Shown here piece by piece: positions 15,318 through 23,211 of a stretch of 26,630 nt of DNA (its first letter is position 1; each line of letters starts with the position of its first letter). Made by a program: the position numbers and the translations under genes. The stretch covers positions 1 through 26,630 of the forward strand of contig CANJSR010000011.1 of assembly GCA_947476855.1 (NCBI GenBank), read 5' to 3'. Under the pieces are notes generated by a model, which searched no databases, was not told where the DNA came from, and worked only from the letters and a program-made list of their open reading frames with translations. This DNA is from Acetobacteraceae bacterium (GTDB lineage: Bacteria; Pseudomonadota; Alphaproteobacteria; Acetobacterales; Acetobacteraceae).

Positions 15318-16169
15318 ATGATCCTGCGAGTCGTCTTCTTCGCCCTGATGGCCCTCGGCCTGACCGGCTTCGGCACCGTCGCCTGGCTTTCGACCCGCCC
15401 GCCCCCGTCCGAAGTGGCGGCCAAGGCCGAGGCCGCGAAGGTCGTGGCGCAGACCAAGAAAATGATCCTGGTCACCGCCCGGGCCGTTCATGCCGGTTCC
15501 CTGCTGAAGCCCGAGGACCTGGTCGCGAAAGAGGTCATGATTGACGGCCTCGATCTGAGCGCCATCGCGGACTCCCCGGATGCGCGCAACCTGATCGTCG
15601 GTTCCATGGTGCGTCGCGGCTTCGGCGCCGGTGAGATGATCCGCACGGAAGCCGTCGTGAAGCCGGGGGAACACGGGTTCCTCGCCGCCGTCCTGGGCGC
15701 CGGCATGCGCGGCATCACGATCGGCGTCGACGCGACAAGCGGTTCGGCCGGTCTGATCTGGCCTGGTGATCGTGTCGACGTCATTTTGACGCAGACGCTT
15801 TCCGACACCGCGTTGCCGATGGGCCGTCGTGTCGCGGCCGAGACGGTCCTGCGCAACACGCGCGTCATCGCCATCGACCAGCAGCTGATCCAGGGCGCGG
15901 CACCCGTTGGCGCCGATCCACAAAGCCGCACCGTCACGCTGGAGGTTGCGGCGGAGCACGCCGAACGGCTCTCGGTCGCCATGCGCCTCGGCCGCCTTTC
16001 CCTCTCTCTCCGTTCGGCGACCGACCCGACCGAAATGGCTGAACAGACCACACGACCGATCTGGGCGCGCGACGTCTCTCCGGCCCTGGGCGCCGAAGCC
16101 GCGCCGGCCGGAGAGAACGTCATCCGCATTTTCCAGGGCGGCACCGCGGCAAAGGAGTTCAAGTTCTGA
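15318..16169 (+). CDS. cpaB: Flp pilus assembly protein CpaB/RcpC
   Basis: A 283-residue periplasmic protein anchored by an N-terminal hydrophobic segment (VVFFALMALGLTGFGTVAWL). A SAF domain at about residues 50-112 (ILVTARAVHAGSLLKPEDL, GAGEMIRTEAVV) is followed by the RcpC/CpaB domain with GMRGITIGVDATSGSAGLI and PGDRVDVILTQ. In the family, CpaB works with the CpaC secretin in the periplasm, probably touching peptidoglycan through SAF. The start at 15318 follows GGTGAAG. The TGA stop overlaps the cpaC ATG by one base. Confidence 0.93.
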   Translation: MILRVVFFALMALGLTGFGTVAWLSTRPPPSEVAAKAEAAKVVAQTKKMILVTARAVHAGSLLKPEDLVAKEVMIDGLDLSAIADSPDARNLIVGSMVRRGFGAGEMIRTEAVVKPGEHGFLAAVLGAGMRGITIGVDATSGSAGLIWPGDRVDVILTQTLSDTALPMGRRVAAETVLRNTRVIAIDQQLIQGAAPVGADPQSRTVTLEVAAEHAERLSVAMRLGRLSLSLRSATDPTEMAEQTTRPIWARDVSPALGAEAAPAGENVIRIFQGGTAAKEFKF

Positions 16170-17527
16170 TGCACAGGTTCCTGCAACGGCTGGTTCTCGC
16201 CAGCATCCTCGCCCTCGGCGCCATCGCGGCGACACCCAACCGCTCGGCCGCGTCCGTGACGATGGAGGCAGGCGCTGGCCGGATCGTCACGCTCGACCAG
16301 CCCGCGGCCAATGTGTTCGTCGCCGATCCGAAAGTGGCCGAGGTCCGGCCCGCCAGCGCGACCAGCCTGTTCGTGTTCGGCGTCGGATCGGGCCAGACGA
16401 CGGTGGCCGCGATGGATGCGAACGGACAGGTGATCCGGCAATTCGACGTGACCGTGCAGCCATCCGGCTTCGGCGCGCGGGAAGCCCAGGCCGCCATCGG
16501 CCGCCTGGTCGTCGGCAGCCGCGTGCAGGTGCGCGCCCAGGCCAAGGGTCTGCTGCTGAGCGGCGGTGTCGCCAGCCCGGCCGATGCCGCGCAGGCCGTC
16601 GCGATCGCCAAGGGTTACGTTCCTGAGAACGGCATGGTCAGCAACGAACTGACGATCGAGGCCCCGATCCAGGTCACGCTGCATGTCCGCATCGCGGAAA
16701 TGTCGAGGCAGGTCGTGCGGAACCTGGGCATCAACTGGTCCGCCCTGGCGACGATCGGCAGCATCGCCGGCACCCCGGCCTTGATGCTGAACGCCAACAA
16801 CAACCTGCTGAACTGCGGTGGCTCCGCGTCCCTGATCGGTGTCTGCCCTGGTGCGAACTTCAACGGCGTGATCGACGCGCTGGCCAAGGACAATCTGGCG
16901 CAGGTTCTGGCCGAACCGAACCTGACGGTCATGAGCGGGCAATCCGCCAGCTTCCAGGTCGGCGGCGAATACCCGATTCCGGTCAGCCAGCAGAACAACC
17001 AGGTCACCATTTCCTACAAGAACTTCGGCGTCATGCTGACCTTCGTGCCGACCGTCTACAGCTCGGGCCGGATCAACCTGCATGTGCGTCCCGAAGTCAG
17101 CGAACTGAGCCAGCAGAACAGCGTCAACCTCGCCAGCGCCGGCACCGTCCTGACCGTTCCCGCTCTGACCGTCCGTCGCGCCGAAACGACGGTCGAACTG
17201 GGCAGCGGCCAGAGCTTCGCGATCGCCGGCCTGCTGCAGACCAGCACTGTCGACACCGGCAACGGCCTGCCTGGCTTGAGCGATGTGCCCGTCGTCGGCT
17301 CCCTGTTCCGGCGCAACGGGTTCGACAAGGTCGAGAAGGAACTGGTGATCGTGATCACCCCCTATATCGTCCGCCCGGTGAACAACGTGGCGTCGTTGCA
17401 CCTGCCGACGGACAACTACACCTCCCCCACCGACATCGAGCGTCTGCTGCTGATGCGCCAGGTCGCGGACAAGCGTCCGGCCGTGCCGATCCGCATTCCG
17501 GGCGACGCGGGATTCATCGTGCAATGA
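16169..17527 (+). CDS. cpaC: Tad pilus outer-membrane secretin CpaC/RcpA
   Basis: A 452-residue secretin that forms the outer-membrane pore of the pilus. A signal peptide (MHRFLQRLVLASILALGAIA) is followed by the pilus N-terminal domain (about 30-100, ending in VTVQPSGF). A BON-like domain follows (about 100-150, QAKGLLLSGGVASPADA), then the secretin domain (about 230-400) with VLAEPNLTVMSGQSASFQVG, GEYPIPV and the C-terminal LSDVPVVGSLFRR and EKELVIVITPYIV. NNNLLNCGGSASLIGVCPG contains two Cys that could form a disulfide. It starts one base into the cpaB stop and overlaps cpaD by four bases. Confidence 0.95.
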   Translation: MHRFLQRLVLASILALGAIAATPNRSAASVTMEAGAGRIVTLDQPAANVFVADPKVAEVRPASATSLFVFGVGSGQTTVAAMDANGQVIRQFDVTVQPSGFGAREAQAAIGRLVVGSRVQVRAQAKGLLLSGGVASPADAAQAVAIAKGYVPENGMVSNELTIEAPIQVTLHVRIAEMSRQVVRNLGINWSALATIGSIAGTPALMLNANNNLLNCGGSASLIGVCPGANFNGVIDALAKDNLAQVLAEPNLTVMSGQSASFQVGGEYPIPVSQQNNQVTISYKNFGVMLTFVPTVYSSGRINLHVRPEVSELSQQNSVNLASAGTVLTVPALTVRRAETTVELGSGQSFAIAGLLQTSTVDTGNGLPGLSDVPVVGSLFRRNGFDKVEKELVIVITPYIVRPVNNVASLHLPTDNYTSPTDIERLLLMRQVADKRPAVPIRIPGDAGFIVQ

Positions 17528-17853
17528 GCGGCAGGACACGCATCCTGGGGGTTTTGTGCGCCACCGTGGCCCTGGCGGGCTGCATGGACCGCGACCCCTA
17601 TCGGCGGACGGATGTCTGGCGCCCCACCGGCTCCAATTCCGCCAACATCGCCGCCATGGTCGCTGATCCCAAGGACATGATCAGCGGCCGCGGTACCACC
17701 CGGCAGCACAGCCAGCCGTCCATCCTCGCGGTGGATCGCCTGGCCATCGACCGGCCCAAGCCCCTGCCGTCCGCCAATGGGTCCTCATCCAGTGGCAACC
17801 AGGGCGGCGGCGGTTCGGGCGGTTCTGGTGGCGGCTCGGGGTCAGGAGGCTAG
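17524..17853 (+). CDS. cpaD: Short CpaD-type pilus lipoprotein with Gly/Ser-rich tail
   Basis: A 109-residue outer-membrane lipoprotein. The lipobox is VALAGC, with the lipidated Cys at residue 20. NIAAMVADPKDMISGRG and the later RLAIDRPKPLP match the C-terminal conserved part of CpaD. Well-studied CpaD proteins are about 200 residues or more, so the middle region is missing here. The last 25 residues are almost only Gly and Ser (GGGGSGGSGGGSGSGG), an unusual flexible end. The start overlaps the cpaC stop as ATGA, and the gene order secretin-lipoprotein-CpaE supports the name. It probably helps place or stabilise the CpaC secretin. Confidence 0.8.
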   Translation: MSGRTRILGVLCATVALAGCMDRDPYRRTDVWRPTGSNSANIAAMVADPKDMISGRGTTRQHSQPSILAVDRLAIDRPKPLPSANGSSSSGNQGGGGSGGSGGGSGSGG

Positions 17854-17857
17854 AACC

Positions 17858-19111
17858 ATGCCCGTTGATGGCGCACTCCCCACCGCCAGCGCGCTCGACG
17901 CGCGCCATGACCGTCCGTCGCTGGTCGCCTTCGTCTCGGACGCCAAGTCCGAGGAGGCGTTGCAGGACGGGCTTGGTGAGGTCCAGGCCCAGGCCGTCGA
18001 TCTGCGGCGCGGCGGTATCCGCGCGGCCATCGCGGCCATGCAGAAGCAGGCGACGCCCAAGGTCCTGATCGTCGATGTCAGCGGAGAGGAACAGCCGCTC
18101 AGCGCGCTGGCCGAACTGTCCAACGTGGTGGAACCGGACGTCTGCGTGCTGGTCATCGGCGACATCGAAAACGTCGATTTCTACCGGGAGGTGACCCGCA
18201 CCCTCGGCGCCACCGAATACCTGGCCAAGCCCCTGACCCGAGAGAAGGTCTCGCGCCATTTCGGCGCCAGCGTCACCGGCCACATGCCCGCCGCGGATGT
18301 CGCGCTGGGCGGCCGAGCGATCTCGGTGACGGGGGTGAGGGGGGGCGTGGGGGCGACGACGATCGCGGTCAACCTCGGCTGGCATTTCGGCGTGAAGATG
18401 CGCCGGCATACCGTGCTGCTGGATCCCGATCTGCATCTGGGCGCCACGGCCTTCATGCTGGGGATCCAGCCCGGGCAGGGCCTGCGGATGGCGCTGGAAA
18501 CGCCCGAGCGGATTGACTCCCTGCTGGCCGAACGCGCCGCCCAGCCGGTGGCCGATCGCCTGCATGTGCTGGCCGGAGAGGAGAAGGTCACGGTTCCGGT
18601 CACCCATGCCGATGGCGCGGCCGGCGCCCTCATGAGTTCGCTGCGCCAGCGCTACAACTTCATCATCGCCGACACGCCCTTCGCGCCGGTGCCGTTGTAT
18701 CGGAACCTGCTGGAACTGGTGGACCAGCGCGTGCTGGTCATGGACCCGACCCTGGCGTCCGTCCGCGACACGGTGCGGCTGCTGTCCCTGCCCCGCGGGC
18801 GCACGCAGGACCAGCGCGCGATCGTCGTGCTCAACCGTATCGGCATCACCGGCGGCCTGACCCGCCGGCAGGTGGAGGACGCGTTGAAGATGAAGGTCGA
18901 CGTGGCGATCCAGGACATGCCCCGCCAACTCGGCAACGCGGCGACCTTGGGGGAGCCTGCGATCAACACCAGCGGCGGCCTGCGTTCCGCCATCGTGGAA
19001 CTGGCCCGCCAGGTCGCCTCCCAGCGGCTGTTGGACGCCGCGTCGGATGCGCTGCGTGACGCCGAGGGCGCGCAGAAGAAGCGCTGGCCCTGGTTTCGTC
19101 GGAGAGGCTGA
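17858..19111 (+). CDS. cpaE: Tad pilus localisation ATPase CpaE/TadZ
   Basis: A 417-residue protein with an N-terminal receiver-like domain (about 22-140, with LIVDVSG and EYLAKPLTREK) and a C-terminal MinD/ParA-like ATPase domain. The deviant Walker A reads VTGVRGGVGATTIAVNLGW, with Arg and Ala where MinD has its two Lys; this change is frequent in CpaE. LLDPDLHLGATAFMLG and FIIADTPFAP are the other nucleotide-site motifs. In the family it sets the polar location of the pilus machine. AGGAGG at 17844-17849 fixes the start at 17858; the frame is open further upstream inside cpaD. The stop overlaps the cpaF start by one base. Confidence 0.92.
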   Translation: MPVDGALPTASALDARHDRPSLVAFVSDAKSEEALQDGLGEVQAQAVDLRRGGIRAAIAAMQKQATPKVLIVDVSGEEQPLSALAELSNVVEPDVCVLVIGDIENVDFYREVTRTLGATEYLAKPLTREKVSRHFGASVTGHMPAADVALGGRAISVTGVRGGVGATTIAVNLGWHFGVKMRRHTVLLDPDLHLGATAFMLGIQPGQGLRMALETPERIDSLLAERAAQPVADRLHVLAGEEKVTVPVTHADGAAGALMSSLRQRYNFIIADTPFAPVPLYRNLLELVDQRVLVMDPTLASVRDTVRLLSLPRGRTQDQRAIVVLNRIGITGGLTRRQVEDALKMKVDVAIQDMPRQLGNAATLGEPAINTSGGLRSAIVELARQVASQRLLDAASDALRDAEGAQKKRWPWFRRRG

Positions 19112-20508
19112 TGACCACGCCCGTTCCCTCTTTCGGGCGCCGCGTCCAGCAGCCGGCCTTGCCGCCCGACATGATCGCCGTGCCCCGGCATCCGCCGGAA
19201 CCGCGACCGCCGGCCGAACCGCAGCCCATCGCGAACCCGATCGCCGACGCCGCCATCCTCGACCTCCGCACCGCCTGCCTGGCTCGGCTGGACCCGAACG
19301 TCGTCGCCACCATGCCGGCCGATCGCCTGACCGGCGATGTCGAGCGGCTGATATCCGAAATGGCCACCGACCGCCGCGTTCACATGAACGCCCGCGAACA
19401 GCGCGCCCTGGCCGAGGAACTGGTCCACGACATCCTGGGCCTGGGACCGCTGGAACCCCTGCTGGACGATGAGTCGATCGCCGACATCATGGTCAACGGC
19501 CCGGACAAGACCTTTGTCGAGCGCAGCGGCAAGGTCGTGCTGTCGAACGTGCGGTTTCGTGACACCGCGCATCTGATGAACATCTGCCAGCGCATCGCCT
19601 CGGCGGTCGGTCGGCGGATCGATGAATCCAGCCCCATGGTCGATGCGCGCCTGGCGGACGGATCGCGCGTCAACATCGTGTTCCCGCCTCTGGCGCTGGA
19701 TGGCCCGTATCTCTCGATCCGGAAATTCGGCCGGAAAGCGATCGACTTCGCCAAGCTGATCGAGTGGAAGGCACTGACCCTGCCGGTCGCCCGCATCCTG
19801 GAGATCGCGTCCCAATGCCGGCTGAACGTCGTGATCTCGGGCGGCACCGGGTCCGGCAAGACCACCATGATGAACGCCATGTCGCGCCTGATCGACGTCG
19901 GCGAACGCGTCGTGACGGTGGAGGACGCGGCGGAGTTGCAGTTCCAGCAGCCGCATGTGGTGCGCCTGGAAACCCGCCCCGCCAGCCTGGAAGGACGCGG
20001 AGAGATCACCCAGCGCGACCTGGTCCGCAACGCGCTGCGGATGCGGCCCGATCGTATCATCATCGGTGAGGTCCGCGGCGCCGAGGCCTTCGACATGCTC
20101 CAGGCCATGAACACCGGCCATGACGGCAGCATGTCCACGATCCACGCCAACACGACCCGTGACGCCCTGACCCGTATCGAGAACATGGTGCAGATGGGCA
20201 ACATGGGCCTGCCCGCGAAGGCCATCCGCACCCAGATCGTCGGCGCCATCGACCTGATCATCCAGGTGGAGCGGCATCGCGACGGCGGCCGCCGTGTCAC
20301 CCAGGTGACCGAGGTCTGCGGCATGGAAGGGGAGGTCATCACCCTGAACGACATCTTCCAGTACGAGGTCCTGGGCGAAGGCCCCGACAGCCGGCTGTTC
20401 GGCCGCTACAAGGTCAGCCGCGTGCCCCCCAGCTTCCAGCGCCGCCTGACCTATTTCGGATTGGAACGGGCCTGGAAGGCCGCGCTGGATGAAGGATCCG
20501 GCGAATGA
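19111..20508 (+). CDS. cpaF: Tad pilus assembly/retraction ATPase CpaF/TadA
   Basis: A 465-residue hexameric secretion ATPase that drives pilus extension and retraction from the cytoplasm. The first 75 residues are Pro-rich and variable. The N-terminal domain contains ILGLGPLEPLLDDESIADI and VNGPDKTFVERSGK, followed by the arginine-rich RIASAVGRRIDESSPMVDAR. Walker A is GGTGSGKTTMMNAM (K250). The acidic box is RVVTVEDAAELQ, Walker B RPDRIIIGEVRGAEAFDML and the His box GHDGSMSTIHANT. The C-terminal part is typical (LIIQVERHRDGGRRVTQV). It overlaps cpaE by one base and tadB by four. Confidence 0.96.
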   Translation: MTTPVPSFGRRVQQPALPPDMIAVPRHPPEPRPPAEPQPIANPIADAAILDLRTACLARLDPNVVATMPADRLTGDVERLISEMATDRRVHMNAREQRALAEELVHDILGLGPLEPLLDDESIADIMVNGPDKTFVERSGKVVLSNVRFRDTAHLMNICQRIASAVGRRIDESSPMVDARLADGSRVNIVFPPLALDGPYLSIRKFGRKAIDFAKLIEWKALTLPVARILEIASQCRLNVVISGGTGSGKTTMMNAMSRLIDVGERVVTVEDAAELQFQQPHVVRLETRPASLEGRGEITQRDLVRNALRMRPDRIIIGEVRGAEAFDMLQAMNTGHDGSMSTIHANTTRDALTRIENMVQMGNMGLPAKAIRTQIVGAIDLIIQVERHRDGGRRVTQVTEVCGMEGEVITLNDIFQYEVLGEGPDSRLFGRYKVSRVPPSFQRRLTYFGLERAWKAALDEGSGE

Positions 20509-21476
20509 ACATCGGCCCGCTGCAAGTCTTCCTGCTGAGCGGCGCCTGCCTGTGCCTGATCGGGCTGGCGTTCAGCGGCGTGCTCGTGTCCCGCGCGCAG
20601 CAGCAGCGGGACCGACGGAACGTGCGCCTGACAGCGGTCGTTTCGTCCCATGCGCGCCTGGCGAAGTCCGAGACCGCCGCCTTCACCGCCCCGCCGCCGT
20701 CCGAGAAGAAGGGCGTGCTGCGATCCCTCGCATCCCTGTTCGGGTTCGATCCGGAAAAGACCGCGCTGTATCCGATCAAGTGGTGGATCGTGCTGGCGGT
20801 CGCGCTGATGCTCGCGCTGTTCAGCCGCAGCCTGACGGCGGAGTTCCTCGGTTCCGGCTCCTTGTTCGCCGTGCCGGTGGTCTGGATCCTGCTCTGCCGC
20901 AACTATTTCGGGTGGATCGAGAACCGCCGCCGCACCAAGCTGCTCCAGCAGTTCCCCGACGCGCTGGCGCTGATCGTCCGCGCCATCCGCGTGGGCATTC
21001 CGGTCATGGAGGCGATCCGCATCGTCTCCCGCGAATGCGCCAGCCCGACCGCCGGAGAATTCGCCCGCCTGGTCGACCAGGTCGCGATCGGATCGTCGCT
21101 GGAAGAAGGCGTCATCGAACTTGCCCGCCGTTCCGGCCTGCCGGAATACCGGTTCTTCGCCACCGCGCTGGCGTTGCAGAACCAGACCGGCGGCACGCTG
21201 AGCGACACGCTCGAAAACCTCGCCGACGTGATCCGCAAGCGCGCTGCCCTGAAGTCGCGCGGCAAGGCGCTGACCTCCGAAGCACGGGCGAGCGCGGTGA
21301 TCCTGGCCTTCCTGCCCTTCTGCACCGGCACCACGCTCTACCTCATCAACCCGCCCTACATCAGCCTTCTGTTCACCAACCCAAGCGGGCAGTCGATGCT
21401 GGGCGGCGCGGCCGTGTCCCTCACCTGCGGATTGCTGCTGATCCGCGCGATCATCAAGCGGAGCCTGCCACGATGA
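20505..21476 (+). CDS. tadB: Tad pilus inner-membrane platform protein TadB
   Basis: A 323-residue inner-membrane protein with a T2SS-F/GspF domain, one half of the platform on which CpaF acts. One membrane segment lies at the N-terminus and another at about residues 95-130. The cytoplasmic domain follows (QFPDALALIVRAIRVGIPV, EFARLVDQVAIGSSLEEGV, then FATALALQNQTGGTLSDTLENLADVIRKR split by the usual turn). Two C-terminal membrane segments close it. It starts with ATGA overlap on cpaF and ends overlapping the tadC start (ATGATG). A second long open frame runs through most of the gene in frame with tadC, but it is only a by-product of high G+C. Confidence 0.94.
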   Translation: MNIGPLQVFLLSGACLCLIGLAFSGVLVSRAQQQRDRRNVRLTAVVSSHARLAKSETAAFTAPPPSEKKGVLRSLASLFGFDPEKTALYPIKWWIVLAVALMLALFSRSLTAEFLGSGSLFAVPVVWILLCRNYFGWIENRRRTKLLQQFPDALALIVRAIRVGIPVMEAIRIVSRECASPTAGEFARLVDQVAIGSSLEEGVIELARRSGLPEYRFFATALALQNQTGGTLSDTLENLADVIRKRAALKSRGKALTSEARASAVILAFLPFCTGTTLYLINPPYISLLFTNPSGQSMLGGAAVSLTCGLLLIRAIIKRSLPR

Positions 21477-22411
21477 TGATCCAGTTGCTGCTGAGCGGCG
21501 GCGCGGTCCTGCTGCTCGCCATGTTCGTCGCGGCGCTGATGCTGGTGCGCGACATGAACCGGCAGGAGCGTATGGCCAACCGCGTCCGTGTCATTCACGG
21601 CGAACGCGTCGTCGACAGCTCCGGCACCGACCTGACCGCGACCCGGGAGGCGTTCATGCGCTGGGTCACATCGGTCGGCCAGACGATCATGCGGACCGGC
21701 CTGGTTTCAAAGAAAACCATGTCGGACCTGGAGAAGATGCTCGCCGCATCCGGCATGTCGACCAGCCAGGGCATCGCGGTCTTCGTCGGCTGCAAGATCG
21801 TACTGCTGATCGCGCTGCCGATCATCGCCTGGACCCTCGCGTATCACATGGAATGGTCGGGCTCGTTGCGGTCCCTGTGCCCCGCGATCGCCGCCGTGGC
21901 CGGCCTGCTGCTGCCCGACTGGGTCGTCGGAAAATGCCGAGCGCGATATGTGAGCAGGTTGGAGGAGGCGCTGCCGGACGCGCTGGATATGATGGTGATC
22001 TGCGCGCAGGCAGGCCTCGGCCTCGGCCCCGCGGTGATCCGCGTCGCCGCCGAACTGCGGACCGCCTATCGCGAACTCGCCTATGAATTCGCGATGACGG
22101 CGAATGAGCTTCAGGTCCTCAGCGACAGCCGCATCGCCCTGACCAATCTCGGCCTGCGGACCGAGCTCGACAGCCTCAAGCGGCTGGGTTCCACGCTGGT
22201 GCAGACGATCCAGTATGGCACGCCGTTGACCGACGCGCTCAAGACCCTGTCCAGCGAACTTCGCCACGAGATGCTCGTCAAAATGGAAACGAAGGCTGCT
22301 CGGCTGCCGGTCATGCTGACGATGCCGACCATCGTCTTCATCCTGCCCTGCGTGTTCCTGATCGCCGGCGGTCCCGCGATGTTGCAGGTCATGAAGATGT
22401 TCAACCCTTGA
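21473..22411 (+). CDS. tadC: Tad pilus inner-membrane platform protein TadC
   Basis: A 312-residue partner of TadB, also with a T2SS-F domain. It begins with a membrane segment (QLLLSGGAVLLLAMFVAALM), followed by a cytoplasmic part, two membrane segments (about 105-150), the domain EALPDALDMMVICAQAGLGLG and LGLRTELDSLKRLGSTLVQ, and a last membrane segment MLTMPTIVFILPCVFLIAGG. The frame is open upstream across tadB to 20489, which would predict a 640-residue fusion; I reject this because the upstream part has no homology and ATGATG at 21473 overlaps the tadB stop. The second ATG (21476) is an equally possible start. Confidence 0.94.
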   Translation: MMIQLLLSGGAVLLLAMFVAALMLVRDMNRQERMANRVRVIHGERVVDSSGTDLTATREAFMRWVTSVGQTIMRTGLVSKKTMSDLEKMLAASGMSTSQGIAVFVGCKIVLLIALPIIAWTLAYHMEWSGSLRSLCPAIAAVAGLLLPDWVVGKCRARYVSRLEEALPDALDMMVICAQAGLGLGPAVIRVAAELRTAYRELAYEFAMTANELQVLSDSRIALTNLGLRTELDSLKRLGSTLVQTIQYGTPLTDALKTLSSELRHEMLVKMETKAARLPVMLTMPTIVFILPCVFLIAGGPAMLQVMKMFNP

Positions 22412-22472
22412 TCGATCCAGATCGGGGATGACCGGTTGCGATCCCGTGCCGGTCCTGCTAGCGCGATGGGCC

Positions 22473-23207
22473 ATGCGAACACCCACCCTTCTGCTGCTGC
22501 TGGCTCTGACCGCCTGCGGCGGGCCCGTCGAACGCGAGTTGTCCCCGTCCTCGGCCGGGCTGAACGTGGCCGAGGCGGCGTTGCGCGGCGGATCGGCGCA
22601 GGTGGCGTTGCAGGTCGCCGGCGGGATCCTGGCCAATAGCCCGAGCAACGTTGGCGCGCTGGAAATCCAGGGTGACGCGCTGACCATGCTGGGCCGTCAC
22701 GACGCCGCCACCGGCAGCTTCGAACGGGCGCTCAGCCTCGATTCAGGGTCCACCCGCGCGAAGACCGGCCTTGGCCGCCTGCGCCTGGGCACCGATCCGG
22801 CCGACGCCGAACGGTTGTTCCTGGAGGTCCTGGGGAAGGAGCCGCGGGACGTCGTCGCGCTGAACAACCTGGGCATTGCCCGCGACCTGCAAGGGCGCCA
22901 CGCCGACGCCCAGGCGGCCTACCGCCAGGCGCTGGGGCTGAACCCCGAACTGCACGCGGCGCAGGTCAATCTCGCGTTGTCACTGGCCATGAGCGGGCAG
23001 GGCGCGCGGGCACTGCCGTTGATCCAACCCCTGGCGTCCGCCCCCGGGGCATCCCGCAAAGTGCGCCATGATTACGCTGTGGTCCTGGCCATGTCGGGGA
23101 AACGCGCCGAGGCGGAACGGATCCTCGCCGCCGACCTGACGCCCGAGGAAGTGCGCCAGGCGCTCGCCGAACTCGATGCCAAGGCGGCCCAGACGCCCCA
23201 GCAGTAG
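22473..23207 (+). CDS. tadD: Tad pilus TPR lipoprotein TadD
   Basis: A 244-residue lipoprotein. The start at 22473 gives a compact signal peptide MRTPTLLLLLALTAC with lipidated Cys at position 15; the in-frame start at 22428 would add a tail without a signal. Tetratricopeptide repeats follow at about residues 35-190 (PSNVGALEIQGDALTMLGR, DVVALNNLGIARDLQGRHA, LNPELHAAQVNLALSLAMS). In the family TadD helps assemble the secretin in the outer membrane. It is the last pilus gene in the window, 61 bases after tadC, and converges on the sigma-factor gene with only four bases between the stops. No tadE, tadF or tadG is seen on either side. Confidence 0.9.
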   Translation: MRTPTLLLLLALTACGGPVERELSPSSAGLNVAEAALRGGSAQVALQVAGGILANSPSNVGALEIQGDALTMLGRHDAATGSFERALSLDSGSTRAKTGLGRLRLGTDPADAERLFLEVLGKEPRDVVALNNLGIARDLQGRHADAQAAYRQALGLNPELHAAQVNLALSLAMSGQGARALPLIQPLASAPGASRKVRHDYAVVLAMSGKRAEAERILAADLTPEEVRQALAELDAKAAQTPQQ

Positions 23208-23211
23208 GGCG

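Noticed and set aside
15488..17539. A 683-codon minus-strand open frame opposite cpaB and cpaC
   Set aside because: It is rich in His, Arg, Gln and Asp, with no signal, domain or conserved motif. It is a by-product of GC-rich codon use in the real genes on the plus strand.
18652..20277. A 541-codon minus-strand open frame opposite cpaE and cpaF
   Set aside because: Composition typical of an antisense shadow, and it contradicts two highly conserved ATPase genes.
20489..22411. A 640-codon plus-strand open frame that would fuse sequence across tadB with tadC
   Set aside because: The first half is an out-of-frame Arg/Pro-rich translation of tadB with no homology. The real tadC starts at the ATGATG overlapping the tadB stop.
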